The position numbers were made by a program, and so were the translations under genes. Shown here piece after piece: positions 41,735 through 50,343 of a DNA stretch of 64,000 bases. Source of the DNA: DASZOC01 sp035550975 (GTDB taxonomy: Bacteria > Actinomycetota > CADDZG01 > WHSQ01); assembly GCA_035550975.1 (NCBI GenBank), contig DASZOC010000031.1:1-64000 (forward strand). The letters run 5' to 3'. The notes beneath the pieces were generated by a model. The model saw nothing but the letters and a program-made list of their open reading frames with translations. It did not search any database and was not told the origin of the DNA. Within the stretch, counting starts at the first letter, position 1, and every line of letters starts with the position of its first letter.

Positions 41735-42595
41735 CTAGGTGAGGGTCCGCCGGGCCAAGGCAACCGTGTTCTTCAGCAGCATCGCGATCGTCATCGGCCC
41801 GACGCCTCCGGGGACGGGCGTGATGGCCGCGGCAACCTGGGCGGCCGCGTCGAAGTCGACGTCGCCGACGAGCCCGTCGTCGGTGCGGTTGATGCCGACG
41901 TCGACCACCGCGGCCCCCGGCTTGATCATCGGGCCGGTGATCGCGTGGGCGCGGCCGATCGCGGCGACGAGGATGTCTGCCTTGCGCGTGTGCTCGGAGA
42001 GATCCCGCGTCCCGGTGTGGCAAACGGTCACGGTTGCGTTCGCGCCCGGTCCTTTCTGCATCAGCAGCGCGGCCAGCGGCTTGCCGACGATGTTCGAGCG
42101 ACCGACGACGACCACCTCTGCGCCGGAGGTCTCGATGTTCGAGCGCATCAGGAGCTCCTGGATGCCGGCCGGAGTAGCGGGGGCGACCAGGCGCTGACCC
42201 GCCAGCAGGCGGCCGAGGTTCGTGGGATGGAAACCGTCGGCGTCCTTCTCCGGCGCCACCGCTTCGAGCACAGCCTGCTCGTCGATGTGCTCCGGAAGCG
42301 GGAGCTGGACGAGTATCCCGTTGACCGCGTCGTCCGCGTTCAGATCGGCGAGCAGGTCCAGGAGCTCGTTCTGCGGCGTGCTCGCCGGCAGGTCGTGGTC
42401 CCAGGCCTTGATCCCCGCGTCCGCGCACGCTTTCCGCTTCGAGCGCACGTACACGGCCGACGCAGGGTCGTCGCCGACGAGCACGGTGGCGAGACCGGGG
42501 GTGACGCCGCGGTCGACGAGCTGGGCCGTCTCTTGTTTGACCTCCGCCCGGATGTCGAGCGCGATCTGCTTGCCGTCGATGATCTGTCCAGTCAT
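41735..42595 (-). CDS. folD: Methylenetetrahydrofolate dehydrogenase/cyclohydrolase
   Basis: A 286-residue bifunctional enzyme converting 5,10-methylene-THF to 10-formyl-THF. Motifs: YVRSKRKACADAGI (catalytic Tyr/Lys), VQLPLPEHIDEQAVLEAV, EKDADGFHPTNLGRL, VVVGRSNIVGKPLA, PGGVGPMTIAMLLKNT. ATG 42595 has GGGGGA upstream; a TAGGAT -10 at 42636-42641 gives a leader of about 35 nt and argues against a longer start. Follows purH; 10-formyl-THF is the co-substrate of PurH and PurN nearby. Confidence 0.91.
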   Translation of the reverse strand: MTGQIIDGKQIALDIRAEVKQETAQLVDRGVTPGLATVLVGDDPASAVYVRSKRKACADAGIKAWDHDLPASTPQNELLDLLADLNADDAVNGILVQLPLPEHIDEQAVLEAVAPEKDADGFHPTNLGRLLAGQRLVAPATPAGIQELLMRSNIETSGAEVVVVGRSNIVGKPLAALLMQKGPGANATVTVCHTGTRDLSEHTRKADILVAAIGRAHAITGPMIKPGAAVVDVGINRTDDGLVGDVDFDAAAQVAAAITPVPGGVGPMTIAMLLKNTVALARRTLT

Positions 42596-42680
42596 CGGTC
42601 CCCCGTTCTCACCCGCCGTCGGCCTCGGACGCGCCATCCTAATGAGCCCTTGCTGCTGCCCTTCGAAGCGGCGAGCTCTG

Positions 42681-44201
42681 CTAGTGGCGGAAGTGGCGGC
42701 GGCCCGTGAAGACCATGGGGATGCCATGCTCGTCGGCCGCGGCCACGACCTCGTCGTCGCGAACCGATCCTCCAGGCTGGATCACGGCCGCGGCCCCCGC
42801 GGCGACTGCGGCATCGAGACCGTCGCGGAACGGAAAGAAGGCATCCGACGCGCACACGGTGCCCGCGGCACGGTCCCCCGCACGCGACGCCGCGAGCTGC
42901 GTCGACTCGAGGCGGTTCATCTGCCCTGCGCCGACCCCGACCGCCACCCTGTCTCTCGCCAGGACGATGGCGTTCGACTTCAGGTGCTTCGCGACGACCC
43001 ACGCGAAACGCAGATCCGCCCATTGCTCGTCGGTCGGTTGCGCCTTCGTCACGACCTTCGTGTTCTCGAGCGGGTCCGGCGGATCCGCCGACTGCACGAG
43101 CAAACCGCCCGCCACCGAACGGATCACCGGTCCCTGTGCCGGCAGCCCCGAGGCGCGCAAGATGCGAACGTTCTTCTTGGTCGTCAGGACGCCCAGCGCG
43201 TCGTCGTCGAAGTCCGGGGCAACGATCACTTCGGTGAAGATCTCCGCCATCGCCGACGCGGTGGCAACGTCACAGCTTCGGCTGAGTGCCACGATGCCCC
43301 CGAACGCCGACGTGCGGTCGCAGTCCAGTGCTTTTACGTACGCGTCGGCAAGAGACGACCCGATCGCGGCACCACATGGGTTCGAGTGCTTGACGATCAC
43401 GGCGGCGTCACCCTCCAGCTCCGAGACGAGTGCCCACGCCGCATCCGTGTCGAGGATGTTGTTGTAGGAAAGCTCTTTGCCGTGGAGCTGTGACATCGCA
43501 GCGATGCCGGCCGGAACGCCCGCGCGACGGTAGAACGCGGCATCCTGGTGCGGGTTCTCGCCGTAGCGCAGGTCCATCACCTTGTCGCAGCTGAGCACCA
43601 GACAATCAGGTGACAGGTCTTGTCCCGCGAGATAGTTCACGATCGCGGAGTCGTACGCGGCGGTGTGACGGAACGCCTCGAGCGCCAGAGCGCGTCGTAG
43701 ATCGAGATTCACCTCGCCTGTTTCCGTGATCTCGTCCAGCACCATGTCGTAGGAGTGCGGGTTGACGACGACCGCAACGGAATGGAAGTTCTTCGCTGCG
43801 GCTCGCACCATCGCGGGACCCCCGATGTCGATCTGTTCGACCGCGTCGTCCTCGCTCACCGACGGATGCGAAACCGTCCGTTCGAACGGATAGAGGTTGC
43901 ACACGACCAGGTCTATGGGCTCGATCCCGTGCTTCTGGAGCTCTCGAACGTGATCGTCCCTGCGCCGGTCGGCAAGGATGGCGCCGTGGATCTTGGGGTG
44001 CAGCGTCTTCACGCGACCTCCGAGCATCTCAGGCGCGCCGGTCACTTCGTCCACCCGCGTCACGGGAACGCCGGCGTCCACGATCGCGGTCGCCGTTCCT
44101 CCCGACGAGACGAGCTCGACGCCCGCTGCAACCAGCCCACGCGCAAGGTCGACGATGCCGTTCTTGTCGGAGACGCTCAGCAGAGCCCGCTTCACGACCA
44201 C
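42681..44201 (-). CDS. purH: Bifunctional AICAR transformylase/IMP cyclohydrolase
   Basis: A 506-residue enzyme for the last two steps of IMP synthesis, using 10-formyl-THF. N-terminal MGS-like IMP cyclohydrolase (RALLSVSDKNGIVDLARGL, GRVKTLHPKIHGAIL), then the transformylase domain (LRYGENPHQDAAFYR, VKHSNPCGAA, DAFFPFRDGLDAA, IQPGGSVRDDEV). GTG 44201 follows TAGCTT by 6 nt with no ribosome site, so it appears to have its own leaderless promoter behind the ABC permease gene. Confidence 0.92.
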   Translation of the reverse strand: MVVKRALLSVSDKNGIVDLARGLVAAGVELVSSGGTATAIVDAGVPVTRVDEVTGAPEMLGGRVKTLHPKIHGAILADRRRDDHVRELQKHGIEPIDLVVCNLYPFERTVSHPSVSEDDAVEQIDIGGPAMVRAAAKNFHSVAVVVNPHSYDMVLDEITETGEVNLDLRRALALEAFRHTAAYDSAIVNYLAGQDLSPDCLVLSCDKVMDLRYGENPHQDAAFYRRAGVPAGIAAMSQLHGKELSYNNILDTDAAWALVSELEGDAAVIVKHSNPCGAAIGSSLADAYVKALDCDRTSAFGGIVALSRSCDVATASAMAEIFTEVIVAPDFDDDALGVLTTKKNVRILRASGLPAQGPVIRSVAGGLLVQSADPPDPLENTKVVTKAQPTDEQWADLRFAWVVAKHLKSNAIVLARDRVAVGVGAGQMNRLESTQLAASRAGDRAAGTVCASDAFFPFRDGLDAAVAAGAAAVIQPGGSVRDDEVVAAADEHGIPMVFTGRRHFRH

Positions 44202-44205
44202 CGCG

Positions 44206-45177
44206 TCAAGCTACCCGTTCGCCGGGCGCGAGATGCCGGGCCGGAACGTGCAGCTTCCGCAGCACCTCGTAACAACAAAGCGCGATGACACCGACGTCGA
44301 TCGCCAGGCCTACCGGCCACAGCGGGGGCGGCTCCGGTGGTGCCTCCTCGGCGGACCCGACCCCGTCCCGGAACACGGGTGACCTGGATTGCTGGCGCGA
44401 CGCACGCGCTCCTTCGCGGATGACGGCCAACGGATCGGACACGAACCTCGAGCGTTGCCGCGGAGCGGCGTCGGCCAGGATCACGAACGGGTCGGGCGCG
44501 AGCAATAGCCAGCGCCATCCGATCCGCGGCTCCGTATAGGTGATCACCTCGTCGCCGATCCTCTGCGTGACGGGCTCCGGAGTGGCCGACAACATCGAAA
44601 GGCCGAACAAGATCGGCAATCCCGCCGTCAGCAAGAACACGCCCGCGTACGCCGCCAGCGCCGACAGCCCCGGTCGTCGCACCAGCGACGACGCGGCGAG
44701 GCCGATCGCGATGAACAAGGCGCACATCGCGAGCAAAACGACATAGACGACTACCGCTCGGACGGCGGATACGCCTCCTTCGGACGCGCTCCAGATAGCG
44801 AGCGGGATCGTGGCCAGAACGAAAACGGCCGCCGTGACGAACGCGGCGCTGAACTTCGCTAGGAGCACGTCCTTCGGCCGGTACAACGTCGCTTGCAACA
44901 CCGCGAGCGTGCCTCGATCCCGCTCCCCGTTGATCGCGGTGGCGGTGAGAGACGGAACGACCAGGCACGATAGGCCCAGGACGAACAGAGCGAGAGAGCC
45001 GAACATCGTCGGACCGACCTGGACGAACTCCCCCGAGAACTCCGCGGCCCGCGTGGCGCCCGCACGCACCAGGGCTACGAGCCCCAACAACAAGAGCATC
45101 CACACGCCCAGGAGGATCCACCAGCGCTTGCCGCGCATGCGCTGCTTTAGCTCACTAGCGATGAGCGCGTCGATCAC
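44206..45177 (-). CDS. ABC-2 type transporter permease
   Basis: A 323-residue membrane protein with about six helices, and ABC-2 exporter-like motifs (LTATAINGERDRGTLAVLQATLYRPKDVLLAK, the conserved coupling-helix region). GTG 45177 overlaps the ATPase stop by 4 nt (GTGA). With the ATPase it would form an exporter of unknown cargo. A cytosolic-type loop of about 70 residues near 225-290 separates the last two helices. Placed within the purine/one-carbon genes, where its link is unclear. Confidence 0.83.
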   Translation of the reverse strand: MIDALIASELKQRMRGKRWWILLGVWMLLLLGLVALVRAGATRAAEFSGEFVQVGPTMFGSLALFVLGLSCLVVPSLTATAINGERDRGTLAVLQATLYRPKDVLLAKFSAAFVTAAVFVLATIPLAIWSASEGGVSAVRAVVVYVVLLAMCALFIAIGLAASSLVRRPGLSALAAYAGVFLLTAGLPILFGLSMLSATPEPVTQRIGDEVITYTEPRIGWRWLLLAPDPFVILADAAPRQRSRFVSDPLAVIREGARASRQQSRSPVFRDGVGSAEEAPPEPPPLWPVGLAIDVGVIALCCYEVLRKLHVPARHLAPGERVA

Positions 45178-46094
45178 GGCTCCTGTCCCATCGCCATGAA
45201 CGCCCCCTCGAGGCCGCTGCGTTCCGGAGTCGCCTCCGTCACACGGACACCTTCTCGTACGAGATGCGCCAGGAGGTCGGCCGCGGCGGTCGCGTCGGCA
45301 ACCTCGACGAGGACGGAGCCATCCGGGTCGATAGCCGGTGCGGCCCCCGCCGTCACGATCGACCGTTGCAATGCGTCGGCGTCCAGTGCTCGGAAACGCC
45401 ACCGTGCGGTCCCGTGCCGGGGCAGGTTGTCGATCTCGTGGACGCCGCGGCTCGTCCCCGCATCGACGAACGCAACCAGCTCCGCGACCTCTTCCAGCTC
45501 GGCGAGGATGTGAGACGACACCACGATCGAAACCCCCTCCGCCGCCTGCGCGCGTATGAGGTCGCGCAGACCGACGCGCGCCCGCGGATCGAGGCCGCTC
45601 GCGGGTTCGTCCAACAGCAGTAGACGCGGGCGGTGTACCAGCGCGCGGGCGAACCCCAGCCGCTGCTTCTGACCCCGCGACAACACGTGGACGGGGCGGT
45701 CTCGGAACTCCAGGAGGTCGACCAGTTCCAACAGCTCGCTGGCGCGCGTGGGACGGTCCGCAGTGGGCATCCGGAAAGCGGCCGCGAACAGCTCCAGATA
45801 TTCCTGCGCCGTCAGGCCTTCGTACACGCCGAAGAAGTCCGGCATCCAGCCGACCAGGCGGTGCACCTCGAACGGATCCGTGACCGGGTCGATGTCCATG
45901 ACGCGGACCGACCCGCCGTCAGGCGCGAGCAGCCCCGCGAGGATCAAGAGCAACGTCGTCTTGCCGGCGCCGTTCGGACCGACGAGCGCCGTGATCTTGC
46001 GCGCGGGGATCTCGACGTCGTAGCCGGTCAGAGCGGGAGAGCGACCGAAAGAACGGGTGAGGCCGATCGCCTCGATCGCGACGGCGGCGGTCAC
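45174..46094 (-). CDS. ABC transporter ATP-binding protein
   Basis: A 306-residue ABC ATPase: Walker A GPNGAGKTT, signature HVLSRGQKQRLGFARAL, Walker B RLLLLDEPASGLDP, switch His in IVVSSHILAELEEVAE, and a C-terminal extension typical of ABC-2/CcmA-like exporters. GTG 46094 overlaps the purN stop (GTGA). Pairs with the downstream permease. The longer frame above is antiphase to purN. Confidence 0.86.
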   Translation of the reverse strand: MTAAVAIEAIGLTRSFGRSPALTGYDVEIPARKITALVGPNGAGKTTLLLILAGLLAPDGGSVRVMDIDPVTDPFEVHRLVGWMPDFFGVYEGLTAQEYLELFAAAFRMPTADRPTRASELLELVDLLEFRDRPVHVLSRGQKQRLGFARALVHRPRLLLLDEPASGLDPRARVGLRDLIRAQAAEGVSIVVSSHILAELEEVAELVAFVDAGTSRGVHEIDNLPRHGTARWRFRALDADALQRSIVTAGAAPAIDPDGSVLVEVADATAAADLLAHLVREGVRVTEATPERSGLEGAFMAMGQEP

Positions 46095-46678
46095 GACCGC
46101 GCCCTCTGGATCTCGCCGGCCAGGAACATGCGACACGTCTCCGGCAACAGCCTGTGCTCCTGTTCCTTGATGCGCTCGTGGAGCGACGCCTCGTCGTCGT
46201 CGGCGTGGACGGGCACACGCGCCTGGCCCACGATCGGTCCGTGGTCGACCTCGTGGTCGATGAAGTGGACGGTGGTGCCGGTCTCGGACGCGCCGGCTTC
46301 GAGCGCGTCCCGAACCGCGTGAGCGCCCGGAAACGCCGGTAGCAGGGACGGATGTACGTTCAGCAGGCGGTCTTCGAACGCATCGACGAAGACCGGGCTC
46401 AGCACGCGCATGAATCCCGCCGAGACCACGAGATCGGGGCGGAAGCTCGCCACCTTGTCCCGCAGCGCCGCGCTCCATTCGTCCCGGTCCGCGAACCTCT
46501 TCGGATCGACGAGGTCTGTCGCTATGCCGCGCTGCTTCGCCAGCGTCAGGCCGAGACAGTCGCGATCCGCCAGCACGGCAACCACATCACCCGGGACCTC
46601 GTCGCGGTGACACGCGTCCACCAGCGCTTGCATGTTCGTCCCCGTGCCGGAGATCAGCACCACGATGCGGCCTCTCAT
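46091..46678 (-). CDS. purN: Phosphoribosylglycinamide formyltransferase
   Basis: A 195-residue GAR transformylase using 10-formyl-THF. Motifs: VVLISGTGTNMQAL (phosphate binding), VSAGFMRVLSPVFV, LLNVHPSLLPAFPGAHAVRDALEAG, TGTTVHFIDHEVDHGPIV with the catalytic Asn, His and Asp set. The start ATG overlaps the esterase stop (ATGA). Confidence 0.92.
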   Translation of the reverse strand: MRGRIVVLISGTGTNMQALVDACHRDEVPGDVVAVLADRDCLGLTLAKQRGIATDLVDPKRFADRDEWSAALRDKVASFRPDLVVSAGFMRVLSPVFVDAFEDRLLNVHPSLLPAFPGAHAVRDALEAGASETGTTVHFIDHEVDHGPIVGQARVPVHADDDEASLHERIKEQEHRLLPETCRMFLAGEIQRARS

Positions 46679-47721
46679 GGCGCCAACGCGAGAGCTAGCG
46701 CCTCCAGCGCCAGCGGGTACCGGTAGGAGATGCCTCCGTGGCGCCCATCGAACAGCTCGAGGGTGTGGCGCGCGCCGATGGCATCCAGCTCCTTCGCGAA
46801 CGCCTGCGCCCCGAGGTCGAGGTAGTACTCGTCGGACTTCCCGGCGTCGAGGTAGATGAGCTTCATGCTGTTCAGCGCATCCGCGTGTCGCCGCGCCATG
46901 CGCACCGGGTCCCAGCCAAGCCACTCCGCCCAGATCCCGTCGTCGAGCTTGCCGGTGTCGATGTCGAATGGGAGCCGCGCCTTGCCCGGCGCGTCCAGAT
47001 CAGGCGAGTAGCACGCGGCCATCGCATACGTGTTGAGTGGTGCGCCGTGCAGGCCGAAGTCCAACGTCTCGGCGGCACGCAGCTTCTCGAAGAAGACGTC
47101 GTAGGAGCCGTCGAAATGATCGCGCAGGGTGCGCGCCGTCTGCGGGAAGTCCTTCAGATAACAGGCTTCGAACAATGCGTCACCCGCGTGCGACGCAAGG
47201 GCGCCGAAGACGTCCGGGCGCAGCATCGGGACGACCATCGCACCGTAGCCACCACTCGACTTGCCCGTGATCCCGCGATGGTCGCGCGACGCGAGCGTGG
47301 CGAAGCGTTCGTCGACGTATGGAACGACCTCGTCACAGAGATAGTCCATGTATGGCCCGGTTGCGACCGAGTTGATGAACTGGGAACCACCGTAGGAGGT
47401 CCACGCATCGACGAATACGACCGCACACGGCGGAACCGAGTCGGTCGAGAACGTGCGGTCGACCCGCTCGATCACGGTGGGCTCGAACGCGCTGCGGTTG
47501 AACCACATGTCCAGCTGGCCCGTCATCCCCTGGATCAGGTAGATCGCCGGTATCCGGTCCCAGTCGCCCGGCGGGAGATAGACGTAGAGGGGCCGCTCGG
47601 CGGGGTCGTCAAGAGGGTTGCCGGCCAGGAGCTCCGACCGAACCGTCAGCTGCTCGAGGCGACCGGTAAGCTCGTCACCCCACGGGGGCCCGGGAGGGCC
47701 CGGCACCTCCCTCAGCGACAC
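46675..47721 (-). CDS. Esterase D/PF00756-type alpha/beta hydrolase
   Basis: A 348-residue putative esterase (enterochelin esterase/antigen 85 superfamily). Nucleophile Ser in GITGKSSGGYGAMV, His in FDGRHGGISYRYP, with Asp in DAGKSDEYYLD as likely acid. No signal peptide, so cytoplasmic. Starts 1 nt after the sucD stop and overlaps purN. Substrate unknown; candidates are S-formylglutathione/mycothiol-like thioesters or carbohydrate esters. Confidence 0.8.
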   Translation of the reverse strand: MSLREVPGPPGPPWGDELTGRLEQLTVRSELLAGNPLDDPAERPLYVYLPPGDWDRIPAIYLIQGMTGQLDMWFNRSAFEPTVIERVDRTFSTDSVPPCAVVFVDAWTSYGGSQFINSVATGPYMDYLCDEVVPYVDERFATLASRDHRGITGKSSGGYGAMVVPMLRPDVFGALASHAGDALFEACYLKDFPQTARTLRDHFDGSYDVFFEKLRAAETLDFGLHGAPLNTYAMAACYSPDLDAPGKARLPFDIDTGKLDDGIWAEWLGWDPVRMARRHADALNSMKLIYLDAGKSDEYYLDLGAQAFAKELDAIGARHTLELFDGRHGGISYRYPLALEALALALAP

Positions 47722-47722
47722 G

Positions 47723-48598
47723 CTAGACGCGCAGGGCCTTGACGATGTCGGCCACCTCGGTCGGGTTCTTGGCGACCTCGTAGCCGGCCTCCTTGAAGGC
47801 GTCGGCCTTGGCCTGCCAGGTCCCCTTGGAGCCGGACACGATCGCGCCGGCGTGACCCATCCGTTTCCCGGGAGGAGCCACGCGGCCGGCGAAGTAGGCG
47901 ACTATCGGCTTCGTCATGTTCGCCTTCGCCCACGCCGCAGCGCGCTCCTCCGCGTCGCCACCGATCTCGCCGACGAGGACCACGAGCTCCGTATCGGGAT
48001 CTGCTTCGAAGCGCGCCAGCACGTCGATGAAATCCGACCCCGGCACCGGGTCTCCTCCGATCCCCACGCACGTCGTCTGGCCGATGCCCAGCTGAGTCAG
48101 CTCGTGGACGATCTGGTAGACGAGCGTCCCCGAGCGAGATACGAGGCCGACGGGGCCCGGCGTGCAGATCTCGCCCGGGATGATCCCGACGTTCGCCTTG
48201 CCCGGAGAGATGACACCGGGACAGTTCGGCCCGATCAACGTGACGTCGCGGTCGCTGCGCCGCAGGTAGGCGACGACGCGTGCCATGTCCATCGCCGGCA
48301 CGTGTTCCGTGATCGCGATGACTGTATCTATGCCCGCCTCGTACGACTCGAGGATCGCGTCGGCCGCGAATCGCGCCGGAACAAAGACCATCGACGTGTT
48401 GGCGTCCGTTTCTTCGACGGCCTGGGCGACGGTGTCGAAGATCGGCGTCCCGTTGTGATCGATGCCTCCTTTGCCGGGTGTGACACCGGCAACGAGATCG
48501 GTTCCGTATTCCTTGTTACGCCCGGCGTGGAACGACCCCTCCGACCCCGTCAGCCCTTGGACGACGAGCCGCGTGTCGGCTCCGACGATGACCGCCAT
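47723..48598 (-). CDS. sucD: Succinyl-CoA synthetase alpha subunit
   Basis: A 291-residue CoA-binding subunit that interconverts succinyl-CoA and succinate with nucleotide. Motifs: VVQGLTGSEGSFHAGRNKEYGT, ITEHVPAMDM, GPNCPGVISPGKANVGI, and the active-site His in GRVAPPGKRMGHAGAI. It follows sucC immediately (start codon adjacent to sucC stop). Length normal. Confidence 0.93.
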   Translation of the reverse strand: MAVIVGADTRLVVQGLTGSEGSFHAGRNKEYGTDLVAGVTPGKGGIDHNGTPIFDTVAQAVEETDANTSMVFVPARFAADAILESYEAGIDTVIAITEHVPAMDMARVVAYLRRSDRDVTLIGPNCPGVISPGKANVGIIPGEICTPGPVGLVSRSGTLVYQIVHELTQLGIGQTTCVGIGGDPVPGSDFIDVLARFEADPDTELVVLVGEIGGDAEERAAAWAKANMTKPIVAYFAGRVAPPGKRMGHAGAIVSGSKGTWQAKADAFKEAGYEVAKNPTEVADIVKALRV

Positions 48599-49840
48599 CT
48601 ACGACCTGTTCCCGTGTGCCAGCTCGACCGCGACACGAGCCGCCTCGAGCATCGTCTCGGCCGTCTCGAGCATCGGGTGAGGGGCGTCCGCAAGCATCTT
48701 TCGGCCCTGCTCGGCATTCGTACCGTCGAGGCGAACGACGATCGGGACCTTCACGTCCAACCGGCCGAGCGCGTCGATGATCCCTTCGGCTACGAGGTCG
48801 CAACGCGTGATCCCACCGAAGATGTTGATCAGTACGCTCTTGACGTCGGGGTTCTCCATGATGATCTGCAACGAATTCGACAGGATCTCGGCGTTGGCCC
48901 CACCGCCGACGTCGAGGAAGTTCGCCGGCGACCCACCTGCGTCGGTGACGACGTCGAGCGTCGACATGACGAGGCCCGCGCCGTTCCCGATGATCCCGAC
49001 GTCACCTTCCAGCTTGATCAGGTTCAACCCCAGGCTCTTCGCGCGCTTCTCCTGCTCCGGCACGTCGTGCGCGGCTTTCAGCTCGTCGAAGAACGGGTGC
49101 CGGTAAGCCGCAGAGTCGTCGAGGATCACCTTCGCGTCCAAGGCCATGACCTTCCCTTCACCGGTCACCACCAGGGGGTTGATCTCGATCTGCGACGCGT
49201 CAAGCTCGACGAACGCGCGGTAGAGCTTGGGCATGATCGCGATGGTTTCCTTGCGAGCCTCGGCATCGATGTTGCCGCCGAAGACGAGCTCCCGCGCGTG
49301 GAAGTCGGAGATCCCCAGCAACGGATCGATCTGCACCTTCGCGATCAGCTCGGGGCTCTCCTCGTTCACCTTCTCGATGTCCATCCCGCCTTCGGAGCTG
49401 AGGATCGCGAGGTAGCGACGGGTGGTGCGGTCCAACAGGAACGAGCAGTAGTACTCGTGGCGCAGGTCGCTCGCCCGCTCGACCAGAACACGCTTGGAGC
49501 GTTGCGCCTGCGCCTTCTTCGCGGTCCACGTCTTCTCTTCGTCCGGCGACAGCGTCCCCTGGTCCGCCTTCTGCTTCAACGCGAAACCTTCCTGGTCGTA
49601 GAAGTCGATCGCGAAGATGCGTTCGGCCGCGGCTCGCGCCTCGTCAGCCGTGGCAACGAGCTCGACACCGCCCTGTTTCCCACGACCCCCGACCTGGACC
49701 TGCGCCTTCACGACGACCCGCTCGCCGAGGAAACGAGCAGCTTCAGCCGCTTCGTCGGGCGTCGACGCGACGCGTCCCTCTGGGATCGGGACCTCGAACT
49801 TCCGCAGGAGCTCCTTGCCCTGGTACTCGAAGAGGTCCAC
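48599..49840 (-). CDS. sucC: Succinyl-CoA synthetase beta subunit
   Basis: A 413-residue ATP-grasp subunit: VDLFEYQGKELLRKF start, VVVKAQVQVGGRGKQGGV, EINPLVVTGEGKVMALDAKV, LINIFGGITRCDLVAEGI. GTG 49840 is chosen because the long frame above is antiphase to the mutase B12 subunit. About 25 residues longer than E. coli SucC, from an insertion around 90-120 (FALKQKADQGTLSPDEEKTW). No clear ribosome site. Co-transcribed with the B12 subunit of methylmalonyl-CoA mutase, whose product it consumes. Confidence 0.91.
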   Translation of the reverse strand: MDLFEYQGKELLRKFEVPIPEGRVASTPDEAAEAARFLGERVVVKAQVQVGGRGKQGGVELVATADEARAAAERIFAIDFYDQEGFALKQKADQGTLSPDEEKTWTAKKAQAQRSKRVLVERASDLRHEYYCSFLLDRTTRRYLAILSSEGGMDIEKVNEESPELIAKVQIDPLLGISDFHARELVFGGNIDAEARKETIAIMPKLYRAFVELDASQIEINPLVVTGEGKVMALDAKVILDDSAAYRHPFFDELKAAHDVPEQEKRAKSLGLNLIKLEGDVGIIGNGAGLVMSTLDVVTDAGGSPANFLDVGGGANAEILSNSLQIIMENPDVKSVLINIFGGITRCDLVAEGIIDALGRLDVKVPIVVRLDGTNAEQGRKMLADAPHPMLETAETMLEAARVAVELAHGNRS

Positions 49841-49854
49841 TAGATGCCGGTCAC

Positions 49855-50271
49855 CTACGCTTCCTGCTTCACGTTCTCGTCGACCCACTCGATGATCTGC
49901 TTCGTGGGGGCGCCCGGCGTGAAGATCTCGGCGATGCCCGACTCTCGGAGCTTCGAGATGTCCGCGTCCGGGATGATCCCGCCGCCGAACACCTTGATCG
50001 TCTCGCCGCCCTGCTCCCGCAGGAGCTCGACGACCCGCGGGAACAGTGTCATGTGCGCACCCGATAGACACGACAGGCCTACCGCGTCGACGTCCTCCTG
50101 GATCGCCGCAGCCGCGATCTGCTCGGGTGTTTGATGCAGCCCCGTGTAGATGACCTCCATACCGGCGTCCCTCAGAGCCCTCGCGACGACCTTGATGCCG
50201 CGGTCGTGGCCGTCGAGGCCCGGTTTCGCGACCAGGATGCGCGGCCTGCTGGAAGGCACGTCTCGAACCAC
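49855..50271 (-). CDS. Methylmalonyl-CoA mutase small subunit (B12-binding domain)
   Basis: A 138-residue cobalamin-binding flavodoxin-like domain: RILVAKPGLDGHDRG contains the DxHxxG motif whose His ligates cobalt, then GLSCLSGAHMTLFP and VFGGGIIPDAD. It is the missing domain of the mutase chain encoded 20 kb away (28219-29799). GTG 50271 touches a GAGGA site; GTG four codons later (about 11 nt after it) is an alternative. First of the run leading into sucCD. Confidence 0.87.
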   Translation of the reverse strand: MVRDVPSSRPRILVAKPGLDGHDRGIKVVARALRDAGMEVIYTGLHQTPEQIAAAAIQEDVDAVGLSCLSGAHMTLFPRVVELLREQGGETIKVFGGGIIPDADISKLRESGIAEIFTPGAPTKQIIEWVDENVKQEA

Positions 50272-50343
50272 TCCTCAAGGGTTCTCGATGTTGTTGCTAT
50301 AAGTGTCGCCGAACCCTAGCAGGGACCAGAGGAGGCGCTCGAA

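Noticed and set aside
47618..49843. A 741-codon open frame on the plus strand
   Set aside because: It is fully antisense to sucCD, which have clear family motifs. Long antiphase frames are expected in this high-GC DNA.
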